NCBI RefSeq assembly: GCF_030269305.1
Contig: NZ_BSTC01000003.1
Location: 558,001-622,000 of the forward strand
Origin: Kineosporia sp. NBRC 101731
GTDB taxonomy: Bacteria > Actinomycetota > Actinomycetes > Actinomycetales > Kineosporiaceae
Length of the DNA: 64,000 bases
Reading direction: 5' to 3'
In this document: positions 51,036 through 59,462 of the stretch, piece after piece
How the letters are laid out: each line of letters opens with the position of its first letter
Numbering within the stretch: the stretch's first letter is position 1
The notes under the pieces: generated by a model
What the model saw: the letters and a program-made list of their open reading frames with translations, nothing else
Databases searched by the model: none
Told to the model about the DNA's origin: nothing
Program-made: the position numbers and the translations under genes

Positions 51036-51050
51036 CTCACAAAGGTCTGC

Positions 51051-52847
51051 TCAATCACGGAGTGTGGCGAGAACGTGCCCGGCGGTGCGCAGTGTCAGTG
51101 CGGCCATCGTCAGCGTGGGGTTGGACGTGCCCATGGTGGGGAAACTGCCCGACCCGACGACGAAGAGGTTCGGGTGCGCCCAGCTGCGCTGGGTGTCGTC
51201 CACGACGGAATCACCGGCGTGGGAGCCCATCACATGGGTACCAGCGAAATGTCCCATGCCGTGGTAGTGGTACTCCTCGCCCTGGTAGGTGACCGACGGG
51301 AACCAGGCGCCGCCCTCGTCCTGGGAGTGGTCCTCGATCCCCGCCCGCGCGAACATCTGCCGGTACACCTGGCGGCCGGCGGCCATCCCGGCCCGGGTGT
51401 AGTCGTCGATGCTGTAACGGATCACCGGACGCGGGTTGCCGAGCTGGTCGGGGTGGCCGGTGTCGAGGGTGACCGTGTTGGCCGGGTCGTGCAGCTGCTC
51501 CACCGCGACCGAGAAGCGGACCTGGCGCGGCAGGGTCTGCTGCAGGTGCTCGCGCAGGGCGTCGCCGTACAGGCCCTGCCGCACGGCGGTGGCCACGTCG
51601 GAGTCAGGGGCACCGGTGGTGGCCCGCCAGCCGTCGTTGCCGATGTCGAAGCGGAAGGCCGCGTGCTGCGCCCGGAAGTCGCCACCGCGCAGGTCGTCGA
51701 TCCCGGCCGTGGACTGCGGACCGCGGAAGGCCCCGACCGGTACCGGGCTGAGACCCCAGGCGTAGAGGGCCGGATGGTCCATCAGGCCCTGCCCGATCCC
51801 GGTGCCGCCCAGGTGCGAGGCCAGCATGATCTTGGCGTTCTCCACGGCGTGCGCGGCCAGCACGTAGATCCGGCCGGTCGCGGTGTGCACGGTGTGCCGG
51901 GAGGAGTCGGGCTCGTCGTAGTGCTGGTACTCCAGCCCGGTCACGGCACCGTTCACCGGATCGACGAGCACCTTCGAGACCACGCTCTGCGTGCGGATCT
52001 CCAGCCGGCGCCGGTCGGCCTGGGCCAGGCTCTTCTGGGCGTTGTACTTGGCCTGGACCGGGCAGATCGGGGTGCAGGAGGTGTTGCCCTGACAGCGCTG
52101 GCCCAGGCCCCGGTGCAGGGACAGTTCCTCCCCGGGCTCACCGACCGCGCCGGCCGGGCGGTACCCGGCCCGCGGGAGCGAGTTACGGGCCGCCGGGTAC
52201 CCACGCACCTTCAGGCTGTACGAGGCCTGCCCGAGCCGGATCGCCAGGCCGTCCACCGACTTCGCCAGGATCTGGTCCGAATAGCTCGGCGGCAGGCGCT
52301 GCATCGGGAAGTCGTAGCCGTCGGCGAAGGTGATGCCCAGATGGGCCTGCTCCGCGACGTCGGCCGCGACGCCGAGTTCGAACTCGGCCTCGCGGTAGAA
52401 CGGTTCCAGGTCGTCGTAGCCGATCGGCCAGTCGCGCCCGACCCCGTGCCGGGTGCGCAGGGCGAAGTCCTCGGGCAGCATCCGCAGGCACACCCCGAGC
52501 CAGTGCAGGGTGGATCCGCCCAGGGTGCGGGAGTAGCTGCTGCCGAACCGGTCCGGGCCGTCCTGGACGAAGTAGCCGTCGGCGAGCCGGACGTCGGCGG
52601 TGTCGGGCTGCGGGGCACCCACGGTCGCGGGCCAGGGCGACTCGACGTTCTTGCTGGTGGCCGTGAAGAACGTCTCCAGGTGCTGGTGGTAGCTCTCGTA
52701 CTCCCAGGCGCTTCCGCGACCGGCCTCCAGCACGAGTACCGTCACCCCCTCCTGGGTCAGGCGTTTCGCGAGCAGCGCCCCGTTGACGCCACCCCCGACG
52801 ATGACGACGTCCGCGTCCGGGCGGTCGGGCGTGCCGTTGTCGCTCAT
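51051..52847 (-). CDS. GMC-family FAD oxidoreductase, copy A
   Basis: Flavoprotein of 598 aa, paralogous to the next gene downstream. It has VVIVGGGVNGALLAKRL (about 14-30), the FAD-contact LGGSTLHWLGVCLRMLPEDF, cysteine motif C252/C258/C262 (RCQGNTSCTPICP), and catalytic His/Asn regions AGTHVMGSHAG and GTSNPTLT. The start ATG overlaps the stop of the small subunit copy A as ATGA, so the pair is translated together. It has no signal peptide or membrane helix. Two GMC copies in one operon may act on different hydroxyls or as a heteromer. Confidence 0.88.
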   Translation of the reverse strand: MSDNGTPDRPDADVVIVGGGVNGALLAKRLTQEGVTVLVLEAGRGSAWEYESYHQHLETFFTATSKNVESPWPATVGAPQPDTADVRLADGYFVQDGPDRFGSSYSRTLGGSTLHWLGVCLRMLPEDFALRTRHGVGRDWPIGYDDLEPFYREAEFELGVAADVAEQAHLGITFADGYDFPMQRLPPSYSDQILAKSVDGLAIRLGQASYSLKVRGYPAARNSLPRAGYRPAGAVGEPGEELSLHRGLGQRCQGNTSCTPICPVQAKYNAQKSLAQADRRRLEIRTQSVVSKVLVDPVNGAVTGLEYQHYDEPDSSRHTVHTATGRIYVLAAHAVENAKIMLASHLGGTGIGQGLMDHPALYAWGLSPVPVGAFRGPQSTAGIDDLRGGDFRAQHAAFRFDIGNDGWRATTGAPDSDVATAVRQGLYGDALREHLQQTLPRQVRFSVAVEQLHDPANTVTLDTGHPDQLGNPRPVIRYSIDDYTRAGMAAGRQVYRQMFARAGIEDHSQDEGGAWFPSVTYQGEEYHYHGMGHFAGTHVMGSHAGDSVVDDTQRSWAHPNLFVVGSGSFPTMGTSNPTLTMAALTLRTAGHVLATLRD

Positions 52848-53308
52848 GCCACGCTCCGGCGCAGGAGAGGTGATGCGCCCGGGGCCAGAACGTCGGGCGG
52901 CAACGCCCACGCCCCGAACCCCTGCTGGTAGGCGCCGGCCGGGTGGGCCCCGGCTGCGACCCACTGCAGGCCGCTGCGGTAGGCCTCCGCCGAGATCACC
53001 CGGTGGGTATCGAAGGCGCAGGTGCCGTGGCGTTCGCGCCAGTCGTCGGGCAGGGGTGTCCAGGTGCCGCAGTACCACAGCAGGACGAGGTTGCGGGCCA
53101 CCGGACCGAGGTCCGGGTCGGCGAGAATCTGCGGGGGCGGTTGGTTCTCGGCGGCGGCCCGGAGAACCCGGAGCAGGACGTCTGCGGGCAGGACCTGCTC
53201 CAGGGTGCTCCGGTAGACCTCTGCCATACCGGTCCCGAGCAACTGGAAGTGACTGAAACCGGTGAGGGAGACCGAGAGGTCGAGAAAGGCGTCCACCGGG
53301 TCAGCCAT
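52844..53308 (-). CDS. sorbitol dehydrogenase-like small subunit, copy A
   Basis: Protein of 154 aa. AFLDLSVSLTGFSHFQLLGTGMAEVYRSTLEQ, NLVLLWYCGTWTPL and YRSGLQWVAAGAHPAGAYQQGFGAWALPP align clearly with copy B and with small subunits of FAD sugar dehydrogenases. There is no twin-arginine signal. It overlaps the glucoamylase gene by 8 bases and GMC copy A by 4 bases. It is the presumed partner of GMC copy A. Confidence 0.7.
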   Translation of the reverse strand: MADPVDAFLDLSVSLTGFSHFQLLGTGMAEVYRSTLEQVLPADVLLRVLRAAAENQPPPQILADPDLGPVARNLVLLWYCGTWTPLPDDWRERHGTCAFDTHRVISAEAYRSGLQWVAAGAHPAGAYQQGFGAWALPPDVLAPGASPLLRRSVA

Positions 53309-54704
53309 TGACCGTCAGGCCGGTCCGGGCCCGCACCGCGGACAGGTAGGAGGCGTAACTCCAGGTCAGGTTGCGTACGCTGCGGCAGTAACCGTTCGTG
53401 CCGTCGAACTGCTCGCTGAGTTCGAGGTTGTCGCTGTGGTAGATCACGGCCTGCAGCATCCGGTCGCCGGCCTGTTCCAGGGCGGCGACGGCCTCGGCCG
53501 GGGTCGTGTCGCCGGTGACCCCGACCTGGGCGAAGAACGGGGCGGAGAGATCGTCGTAGGGCAGCGACCCCAGGGCCCGCACACCGTCGGCGAGCCGGTA
53601 GTACAGCTCGGCGAAATTGTTCGTGGTCAGGGCCCAGGGATGACCGCCCTGCACGTGGTCGGACATGTCGCCGTCGTAGGTGTCGCCCGGGTAGCGGCCC
53701 AGCATCGGCCCGATCCCCAGGTCGGCATCAGCCAGGTTCACCGGGTACACCGAGGCCGAGGCCGGGTCCGACCACTGCTGCCGCAGCAGGGCGGCCGTGG
53801 CCAGGAGCCGGGTGTCGGTCAGGGGGACCGCGCCGTAGACGGCCGCCATCACGATGTCGATGTTCGGGTCGTAACCACCGCCGGCCGGGTCGGACGGCGG
53901 CTGATCGTCGGTGATGAGGCTCAGGTACCGGGTGCCGTCCCAGTGCTGCGACAGGGCGTTCTCCAGCCAGTCGGCGGCCTCACCGAGACCCTCGGGCACC
54001 GGCACGCCCACGGTGTTGGCCGAGATCTCGCGCAGGGCGCGCAGTTGCACCGCCCGGGCGAAGAACGAGTAGCCGGAGTGCTCCTCCCAGAGATTGGTGG
54101 TCGGCGCCCGGTAGGTCCCCAGGAGGAAGTCGAGGTTGCGGGCGATCACCTGCCGGGCCAGGTTCCGCGTCGGATCGTCGAGCTGGCCGAAGGCCGCCAG
54201 GATCGCCGAGGTCTGCAGGGCCGGACCGTCGTTCTGCTCGGTCCACGGCCGGGACTGGCCCTCGATGGTGAAACAGGCGTGGGCCAGGGTCGGGATCGCG
54301 TTGCCCTGGCAGATCGAGGCGAAGCGCACGTAGTCCTCGAGGGATTCGACCCCGGTGCCGTCACGCGTCGGTAGCTTCGCCGCGGCGATCTCGAGGGCCA
54401 CGATCGCCGCGTCGCGGGTCCAGTTGAACACGTAGTCCTGGTCGACACCGGGGGAGTTGGCCGGGTAGGAGGGTGCCGCGATCACGGCACCGGGGGTGGA
54501 GAAACGGCCGGGGTCGGCCGGGTCGGTGAACAGGAAACCGTCACTGGCCACGTTGCGCAGCATCAGCGTGAACATGTGCTGGGCGATGGTCCGGAAGTTG
54601 CTGTGGTGCACCACCGAGCTGATGTGTTCCGCGCTGAGCTCCGCGTACCCGTTGGCTGCCCGGGCCCGGACATGGGTGCCGGGTTCCAGGATCGTTGCCG
54701 TCAT
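53301..54704 (-). CDS. GH15 glucoamylase-type glycosidase, cytoplasmic
   Basis: Glycosidase of 467 aa with the (alpha/alpha)6 pattern of GH15. DYVFNWTRDAAIVALE, TNLWEEHSGYSFFARAVQLRAL with the catalytic acid at about Glu207, and LSEQFDGTNGYCRSVRNLTWSYASYL with the general base at about Glu431 are close to fungal-type glucoamylases. No signal peptide is present although family members are mostly secreted, so it may cleave an imported glucoside. The ATG at 54704 has an AAGGAG site 7 bases away. It is second in the cassette. Confidence 0.85.
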   Translation of the reverse strand: MTATILEPGTHVRARAANGYAELSAEHISSVVHHSNFRTIAQHMFTLMLRNVASDGFLFTDPADPGRFSTPGAVIAAPSYPANSPGVDQDYVFNWTRDAAIVALEIAAAKLPTRDGTGVESLEDYVRFASICQGNAIPTLAHACFTIEGQSRPWTEQNDGPALQTSAILAAFGQLDDPTRNLARQVIARNLDFLLGTYRAPTTNLWEEHSGYSFFARAVQLRALREISANTVGVPVPEGLGEAADWLENALSQHWDGTRYLSLITDDQPPSDPAGGGYDPNIDIVMAAVYGAVPLTDTRLLATAALLRQQWSDPASASVYPVNLADADLGIGPMLGRYPGDTYDGDMSDHVQGGHPWALTTNNFAELYYRLADGVRALGSLPYDDLSAPFFAQVGVTGDTTPAEAVAALEQAGDRMLQAVIYHSDNLELSEQFDGTNGYCRSVRNLTWSYASYLSAVRARTGLTVNG

Positions 54705-54761
54705 CTCGGACTCCTTCGTGGTGGGCGCGCAGGCGCTCAACCCTCGTTGTGATATGCGGCG

Positions 54762-55196
54762 TCACCGGCTCCCGGCGCGCTCCCACGACATCTCGTTGAC
54801 CACCACCGAACCGTCCGGCAGGCTGGTCGGCAGGGTGCGCAGAACGAGCCGGCCGACCTCGATCGTGTAGGGGCGTTCCTGCTGCGCGCCCGACCAGTTC
54901 GGGTACGAGCTGCCCTCGACGAGATGGGTGACGGTGTCGTCGGTGAAGGTGTACCCGCCGAAGTAGGCCAGGTACCCCGAGTAGGCAGCCGCACGTTCCT
55001 GCGGGCTACCGCCGAGCGGGTCGGTGGTCGCCAGCGGGCTGCGTCGTTCGCCGGTCATCTGGACGGCCATCCGCCCGCCGGGAGCGTAGATCAGGATCCC
55101 GGACGCGGCGGGCCCCAGGGGAAAGGATGCCGAGGCGTCCTGGCTCAGGCGCCGCCAGCTGATGAGTTTCCATGTGCCAAGCAAGGTTTCGGTCAC
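54762..55196 (-). CDS. lipocalin-like domain protein
   Basis: Small protein of 144 aa that starts the cassette. ETLLGTWKLISW, GILIYAPGGRMAVQM, AYSGYLAYFGGYTF and YTIEVGRLVLRT follow the lipocalin-like (Lipocalin_5) pattern of bacterial proteins found with sugar and polyketide genes. The GTG at 55196 follows AAGGGGA. An extension upstream to 55325 is open but has no ribosome site. It may bind a small ligand; none is identified. Confidence 0.75.
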   Translation of the reverse strand: MTETLLGTWKLISWRRLSQDASASFPLGPAASGILIYAPGGRMAVQMTGERRSPLATTDPLGGSPQERAAAYSGYLAYFGGYTFTDDTVTHLVEGSSYPNWSGAQQERPYTIEVGRLVLRTLPTSLPDGSVVVNEMSWERAGSR

Positions 55197-55542
55197 GACA
55201 TCCCCTTCGGGGGAGAGGCGCTGCCGGAAGGTGTGGGCAGTCCTTCGTCCCGCCGCGGTCTGATCTTGAATCCGGCGCGGCGGGATGAACAACCGCAAAG
55301 CCTGCGCAACGGCCGGGGCGTTCACCTGAACGCTGCGGGCACCTGACCGGTCGGCCTACGAAAAGCGTTGCAGGGAGGCTGTTCGTGTGAGCACGTTACC
55401 GTCTTCGGTGCACTGGGCGACCGCAGTGGTACAACGCGTGTGTTTGCCGCTGTGCCAAGGTGTCCGCTAGCTTCCGTTCGTCCTGATTGCTATTGAGGCA
55501 TCCGGTGCCGAGCCGGGCCGACCATCAAGGAAGACCATCACC

Positions 55543-56241
55543 GTGACTCAGGAAACGCTCATGGCCTCCCGCCCCGTCGCCCACCGCGCTCCGTGGCCGA
55601 GCCGGCTTCTCGACGTGGTGCTGCTCCTGTCGACCCTGGCCACCTGCCTGGCGGTGTTGTGGGGCGGTGCGGACAGCGACAGTAACGATGAGCTCAGCAA
55701 CGGAAGTCTGCTGCTCTTCCTGCTGGCGACGCAGTGGATCCTCATCGGCCTGCTGTGGACGCTGGTGCGCGTGCGTCGCATCCGTCAGGCCCGCAAGGGC
55801 GATACCCGGTGGTCCTCGCGTCTGGCCGGAGGTCGGGCGACGCGGATGATCGTGGCGCTCACCGCCGTCATCGTGATCGACAGCGGCTTCAACATTGCCT
55901 TCTGGAGGGGCGACGACCTGAACGCGGTCGTCATCCGCTTCACCAGTATGGCCATGGTCCTGGTCGCCTGGACGATCCTGCAACTGGCCTACGCCGAGCG
56001 ATACGCCCGCCTGGATCTCGAGAACACCGCGCAACCGGCGCATCTGGAGTTCCCGGCCACCGCGCAGCCGACACTTCTCGAGTACGCCTACTTCTCCTTC
56101 ACCGTCGGCAGCACCTTCGGTACCTCCGACGTCTCCGTGCAGACCAGCCGCATGCGCGGCATCGTGCTCTGCCACGGTCTGCTCTCGTTCGTCTACAACA
56201 CCGCAGTCCTCGGCATGGTGCTGAGTCTCATCTCCGGCTAG
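55543..56241 (+). CDS. DUF1345 membrane protein
   Basis: Membrane protein of 232 aa with about five helices. LEYAYFSFTVGSTFGTSDVSV and RGIVLCHGLLSFVYNTAVLGMVLSLISG are the DUF1345 signature near the C-terminus; the pore-like TVGSTFGTSD segment recalls small potassium-channel filters but the family function is unknown. It starts at a GTG 9 bases after AAGGAAG and is divergent from the cassette, separated by a 350-base region in which no clear operator was found. Confidence 0.85.
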   Translation: MTQETLMASRPVAHRAPWPSRLLDVVLLLSTLATCLAVLWGGADSDSNDELSNGSLLLFLLATQWILIGLLWTLVRVRRIRQARKGDTRWSSRLAGGRATRMIVALTAVIVIDSGFNIAFWRGDDLNAVVIRFTSMAMVLVAWTILQLAYAERYARLDLENTAQPAHLEFPATAQPTLLEYAYFSFTVGSTFGTSDVSVQTSRMRGIVLCHGLLSFVYNTAVLGMVLSLISG

Positions 56242-56280
56242 TCCTCGGGGTAGCTCTGGCCGACGCCGTGGAGTGGGTCG

Positions 56281-57111
56281 TCATCTGACGTAAGTGATCT
56301 GCAGGAAGTCGGTCTCGGGCTCGAAACCCAGCCGGCGGTAGAGGGCATTGCTCGTGGGGTTCGCCAGGTCGGTGAAGAGCACGACGGTGGTGGCGCCCGC
56401 ACTGATGGTGCGGCGGATGCTCGCGGTCACCGCACCCGCGGCGTACCCCTTGCCGCGCAACGACGGTGGTGTGTACACGGACGTGACGCGGGAGGCGCCA
56501 CCGGTGGGGACGGTGGTGCCGGCGAGCGAGACCGGGTGCCCGTCCACCTCCCACAGGGTCAGTGACCCGGTGGCGATGCGGTCGTCGACCGAGGCCGGCA
56601 GGTCGACGACGGCACCGGTCTCCTCGCCGAACGCGCGGAACCAGTCCAGCAGCAGACCCCGGTCCGGCGCCGTGGCCGTGCGGGCGGAACCGGTGGGCCA
56701 CGGGTAGGGCTTGATCAGCTGTTCGAGGCGGAAGAGTTTCTGTGCCATCTCGCCGGCGCGCTGCCGGTCTGTGCGTGCCTCCCAGGTCGCGGTGAACTCC
56801 TCGACCGTGGCCCGGGGACCCTGCACCGCCTGGACGGGGGCTCCCCGGTCGGCCAGTTCGACGGCCAGGGGCCGGGCGGCTCCGGGAGGGAGAGAGCCGA
56901 GGATCAGGGTGCGGATGGTCGTGAGCAGGTAGCTTCCGGTCACGACGCCGCCGGGCTCCTGCCACCAGCCACCCGTGTGAGCTGGGCCGTCCGGCTCCAG
57001 GGCCCGGGAGCTGAGGCTCAGGAAGAGGGTGTGCCGGGCGCGATCGGCGGCCCACAGGCCGCCGGCGGCGCGCACGACGGCGGGCAGGGATTCTGCGGTG
57101 CGCCAGGCCAT
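56281..57111 (-). CDS. GNAT-family N-acetyltransferase
   Basis: Protein of 276 aa. The N-terminal half is a degenerate GNAT-like domain (LFLSLSSRAL, GSYLLTTIRTLILGSLPP). The C-terminal half is a canonical one, with VTSVYTPPSLRGKGYAAGAVTASI as acetyl-CoA loop and LFTDLANPTSNALYRRLGFEP. The ATG at 57111 or a GTG two codons upstream could start it. The gene stands alone after the terminator of the rhamnogalacturonan lyase gene. The substrate is unknown. Confidence 0.82.
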   Translation of the reverse strand: MAWRTAESLPAVVRAAGGLWAADRARHTLFLSLSSRALEPDGPAHTGGWWQEPGGVVTGSYLLTTIRTLILGSLPPGAARPLAVELADRGAPVQAVQGPRATVEEFTATWEARTDRQRAGEMAQKLFRLEQLIKPYPWPTGSARTATAPDRGLLLDWFRAFGEETGAVVDLPASVDDRIATGSLTLWEVDGHPVSLAGTTVPTGGASRVTSVYTPPSLRGKGYAAGAVTASIRRTISAGATTVVLFTDLANPTSNALYRRLGFEPETDFLQITYVR

Positions 57112-57187
57112 GCCCACTTTCTACCGGAGAAGGACCGGTGGGCGCCGCCGCTTTTCGAAAGGAGGGCCACCCGGTCCGGCGCCATGC

Positions 57188-57221
57188 CGGGAGGGCCCAC
57201 CCCCGTGAGTGGGCCCTCCCG
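57188..57221. terminator. hairpin terminator of the rhamnogalacturonan lyase gene
   Basis: CGGGAGGGCCCAC pairs perfectly with GTGGGCCCTCCCG (13 bp) around an 8-base loop, between the lyase stop and the GNAT start, both on the minus strand. Confidence 0.75.
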
Positions 57222-57275
57222 CGTCCGGTGACTCGTCCCCTGTTGTGGGCTGTTGTGGGCTGCGCTGGCTTGTTG

Positions 57276-59174
57276 TCAGTTGCCCAGGTAGAAGCTGGTG
57301 TGCGGCGGCTGGTTGTAGGCCACGTTCTGCCAGGCGATGCCGAGCCGGTACACCGGGTCGCGCATCAGGGTGCGGAACCCGTGCCGGCTGGGGTAGGGCG
57401 TGGTGTACAGACGCAGCGCGGTGCTGTCGTCGGTGCGCCAGAGCACCTCCTCGCGCCAGTCGCCGAGGAGGTCGGCCTGGAGCGAGGGCGTGCCCTTGGT
57501 GTGGTTGTTCGAGAGCGTGCCGGTGGCCGTCAGCAGGTTCTTCGTGGTCTGCGTGGCCGGGTCCCACTGACCGATCGTGCCCACCCCGGTCTCGGTGGTG
57601 GCGTCCCAGGTGTGGTCGAGCAGTTCGCGGGACAGGTCGCCGTCCCACCAGATCGCGAAGTTCGCCGACGGGATGCTGTTCGAGATCAGCTCGCCCTGGG
57701 CGCTGAACAGCCAGCCGGTGGGGGAGTTCCAGGCGCCGTTCACGGCCCAGACCTCCTCACCCGGGTAGGCGGGGTCGATGTCGGCGGAAAGGCCCCGCCC
57801 GGTGTCGATCCCGGTGTTCTGGCCGAAGAGGATCTCGCCGGTGCGGGCGTCGTGCATCTCCAGGCCGTATGCCGCGCTCTTCGACTCGTGCACCCCGAAC
57901 ACCTCCAGCCCGGGCCGTTCCGGATCCAGGTCGCCGACGTGCAGCGCGTCGCCGTGCCCCAGGCCGGTGCTGTACAGCACGCTTCCGTCGTCGTCCAGAG
58001 TCAGTGAACCGTAGACAATCTCGTCCCGGCCGTCGTCGTCGACATCGGCCACGGAGAGTTCGTGGTTGCCCTGGCCCTCATACTGCTTGCCGGCCTCATT
58101 GCTGTCGAACGTCCAGCGCTGCGTCAGTTTCCCGTCCCGCCAGTCGTAGGCCACCAGTACGGTGCGGGTGTAGTAGCCGCGGGCCATGACGAAACTGGGT
58201 CGCTGGCCGTCCAGGTAGGCCACCCCGGCCAGGAACCGGTCGACCCGGTTGCCGTACCCGTCGCCCCAGCCGGTGACCGTGCCGCGCGGCGGCTGGTAGT
58301 CGGTGGTGCTCAGGGCCCGGCCGGTGCGGCCCTCGAACACGGTCAGGAACTCGGGCCCGGTCAGCACGTATCCGGCGGTGTTGCGGTGGTCGGCCGCGGC
58401 GTCACCGATCACGGTGCCCGCACCGTCCACCGTGCCGTCCGCGGTCTTGGCCACGATCTCCGAACGCCCGTCGCCGTCCAGGTCGTAGACCAGGAACTGG
58501 GTGTAATGCGCTCCGGCCCGGATGTTCTTGCCCATGCCGATGCGCCAGAGCTTCTGGCCGGTCAGCTCGTAGGCGTCCAGGTAGACCTCACCGGTCACCC
58601 CGGACTGCGAGTTGTCCTTGGAGACCGCCGGGTCCCACTTCAGCACGATCTCGTACCGGCCGTCGCCGTCCAGGTCGCCCACGCTCGCGTCGTTGGCCTT
58701 GTAACCCTCGCCCGGCTTGTCCAGCGGGATGTCGAGAGCGTTGCTGCCCCAGGCCTTCACCGCGGCCGTGCGGGCGCCGCCGACCGGCTGGATCGCGTAG
58801 CGGTCACCGGCCCGGCCCCGGGCGTCGGTGTAGTTGGACCGCCCGCTGACCGGCTTCTTCGTGATCAGCCGGCCGTTGCGGTAGACCAGGAACGCCGGGT
58901 CCTTCGCCGTCAGCAACCGCCAGCTGACCAGCACCCCGTCGTCCGTCGGCACGGCCACCAGCCCGCGGTCCAGCTTCTCGGCCTGGCGTCCGTCGACCAG
59001 GGGCGGCTTCGCCATGGTGGACGTCGTGGTCAGGGCGGTGGGGCTGGTTGCGGTAGACGTTGCGGTGGACGTCGCGGTGGACGTCGCGGTGGTCGCGGCC
59101 GCCGTCGACAGCGGGCCGGTCGTGACCGCGAGCAGGGCCGCGATCCCGATGCCGACACGTTTCTTCCAGGCCAT
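57276..59174 (-). CDS. secreted rhamnogalacturonan lyase, PL11 (YesW/YesX type)
   Basis: Pectin-backbone lyase of 632 aa. A signal peptide (MAWKKRVGIGIAALLAV) is followed by a Ser/Thr/Ala repeat linker (TATS units) and a beta domain (GVLVSWRLLTAKDPAFLVYRNG). An eight-bladed propeller follows with calcium-binding turns (VGDLDGDGRYEIVLKWD, YDLDGDGRSEIVAKTADGT, VADVDDDGRDEIVYGS). NHTKGTPSLQADLLGDWREEVLWR and the C-terminal PVYRLGIAWQNVAYNQPPHTSFYLG are PL11 signatures. The ATG at 59174 follows GGAGGAG. A perfect LacI-type palindrome lies 31 bases upstream, suggesting sugar induction. Confidence 0.93.
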   Translation of the reverse strand: MAWKKRVGIGIAALLAVTTGPLSTAAATTATSTATSTATSTATSPTALTTTSTMAKPPLVDGRQAEKLDRGLVAVPTDDGVLVSWRLLTAKDPAFLVYRNGRLITKKPVSGRSNYTDARGRAGDRYAIQPVGGARTAAVKAWGSNALDIPLDKPGEGYKANDASVGDLDGDGRYEIVLKWDPAVSKDNSQSGVTGEVYLDAYELTGQKLWRIGMGKNIRAGAHYTQFLVYDLDGDGRSEIVAKTADGTVDGAGTVIGDAAADHRNTAGYVLTGPEFLTVFEGRTGRALSTTDYQPPRGTVTGWGDGYGNRVDRFLAGVAYLDGQRPSFVMARGYYTRTVLVAYDWRDGKLTQRWTFDSNEAGKQYEGQGNHELSVADVDDDGRDEIVYGSLTLDDDGSVLYSTGLGHGDALHVGDLDPERPGLEVFGVHESKSAAYGLEMHDARTGEILFGQNTGIDTGRGLSADIDPAYPGEEVWAVNGAWNSPTGWLFSAQGELISNSIPSANFAIWWDGDLSRELLDHTWDATTETGVGTIGQWDPATQTTKNLLTATGTLSNNHTKGTPSLQADLLGDWREEVLWRTDDSTALRLYTTPYPSRHGFRTLMRDPVYRLGIAWQNVAYNQPPHTSFYLGN

Positions 59175-59204
59175 GGTTCTCCTCCGGGTACGTCGCTGTA
59201 CGCA

Positions 59205-59218
59205 GGAAAGCGCTTTCC
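59205..59218. promoter_or_regulatory. LacI-family operator before the PL11 gene
   Basis: GGAAAGCGCTTTCC is a perfect 14-base palindrome with the central CG pair typical of LacI/GalR operators. It lies 31 bases before the lyase ATG. No lacI-type gene is in the window. Confidence 0.7.
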
Positions 59219-59462
59219 CGCCGGCCCTGAAAAGACGGCTCGCCAGGATGTCTGACGGCCGTTGGGTCTGCGGGTGGAGCGTGAGGCAGGTCGGTGGAGC
59301 GTGAGTAGGGGAGCGTGGGTAGGGCAGGCGGCCGGTGTCGGGACGGCCGATGTCCGTTTCGTGCGCCAACCTAAGCTGCGTTGCGTGACTCGTCAAGAAC
59401 GATCCGCGACGAGGTGCCGATCGTCTCCCGGCGGCTCCCGGCGGCCCCGTAGGCTGAGAGCC

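Noticed and set aside
49758-52931. Open frame of over 1,000 codons on the plus strand across the GMC genes
   Set aside because: Same G+C artefact; it resembles no family and lies opposite two clear GMC oxidoreductases.
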